Shown here in pieces: positions 21,730 to 21,790 of a stretch of 21,790 nucleotides of DNA. The DNA is from UBA1046 sp964624395 (lineage in GTDB: Bacteria > Bacillota > Clostridia > Saccharofermentanales > DTU023). The DNA is taken from positions 1-21,790 of the forward strand of contig CAZUWY010000032.1 in assembly GCA_964624395.1 (NCBI GenBank). Reading direction: 5' to 3'. Numbering within the stretch: position 1 is the stretch's first letter; each line of letters opens with the position of its first letter. The translations under genes were made by a program, and so were the position numbers. The notes below the pieces were generated by a model. That model worked only from the letters and a program-made list of their open reading frames with translations. It had not been told where the DNA came from and did not search any database.

Positions 21730-21790
21730 AGATGGTCCGGTCGTCAACTGTTCATCGGACAATTTGCTAAGCTACGTCTAAATTAAATTC

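Noticed and set aside
1..21790. tRNA, rRNA or tmRNA genes
   Set aside because: I saw no T-loop GGTTCRAAYCC-like signatures or rRNA segments in the gaps on either strand, though a covariance scan was not possible.

Overview
The window looks like a chromosomal segment of a low-to-moderate G+C anaerobic Firmicute, probably a clostridial lineage. The basis is strong GGAGG-type ribosome binding sites, sigma-A-like promoters, U-tract hairpin terminators, a YhaM-type HD exonuclease, a Pdp-type pyrimidine-nucleoside phosphorylase and a long membrane protein of a kind I associate with Clostridia. This taxonomic call is an inference; no rRNA or tRNA gene is visible.

Layout. 61-1002 (+): YhaM-like OB-fold/HD 3'-5' exoribonuclease. 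1068-4115 (-): three-gene proton-translocating transhydrogenase operon (pntA domain I, pntA membrane subunit, pntB), behind an upstream MFS carrier (4296-5570, -). 5758-7596 (+): nitrilase-family hydrolase and an MtnA-type aldose-1-phosphate isomerase. Convergent to these, 7635-9453 (-): a class II aldolase downstream of a Gfo/Idh/MocA oxidoreductase. 9602-13420 (+): deoC, pyrimidine-nucleoside phosphorylase, then a 583-residue membrane protein of unknown function, ended by a strong terminator. 13647-15449 (-): GTP-dependent PEP carboxykinase, divergent from 15627-18583 (+): malic enzyme translationally coupled to an ABC exporter half-transporter. 18811-19653 (+): YbjQ-family and DUF4234-family small proteins. 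20014-21213 (+): an AT-richer ferredoxin/rubredoxin-reductase-like flavoprotein in a repeat-rich stretch. 21214-21790: no convincing gene, but several hairpins and an orphan tandem repeat resembling an IS21-family terminus.

How the genes fit together. Two themes stand out. The first is deoxypentose disposal. Pdp plus DeoC turn pyrimidine deoxynucleosides into acetaldehyde and glyceraldehyde-3-phosphate (the mutase step is not in the window). The MtnA-like isomerase plus class II aldolase would turn 5-deoxyribose-1-phosphate (or methylthioribose-1-phosphate) into an aldehyde and DHAP, as in the 5-deoxyribose/DHAP-shunt pathways. The second is redox and C3/C4 balance: PEP carboxykinase, malic enzyme and membrane transhydrogenase.

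The most unusual observations are: (i) PntB lacks the Lys-Arg-Ser triplet that grips the NADP 2'-phosphate in the classical enzyme and has Asn-Phe-Asp there, suggesting altered nucleotide use; (ii) the deoxypentose cluster; (iii) the AT-rich flavoprotein gene flanked by a 28-bp direct repeat, preceded by a 25-codon hydrophobic ORF and followed by an orphan IS-like end; and (iv) recurrent TTGCCAG inverted-repeat sites in two intergenic regions.
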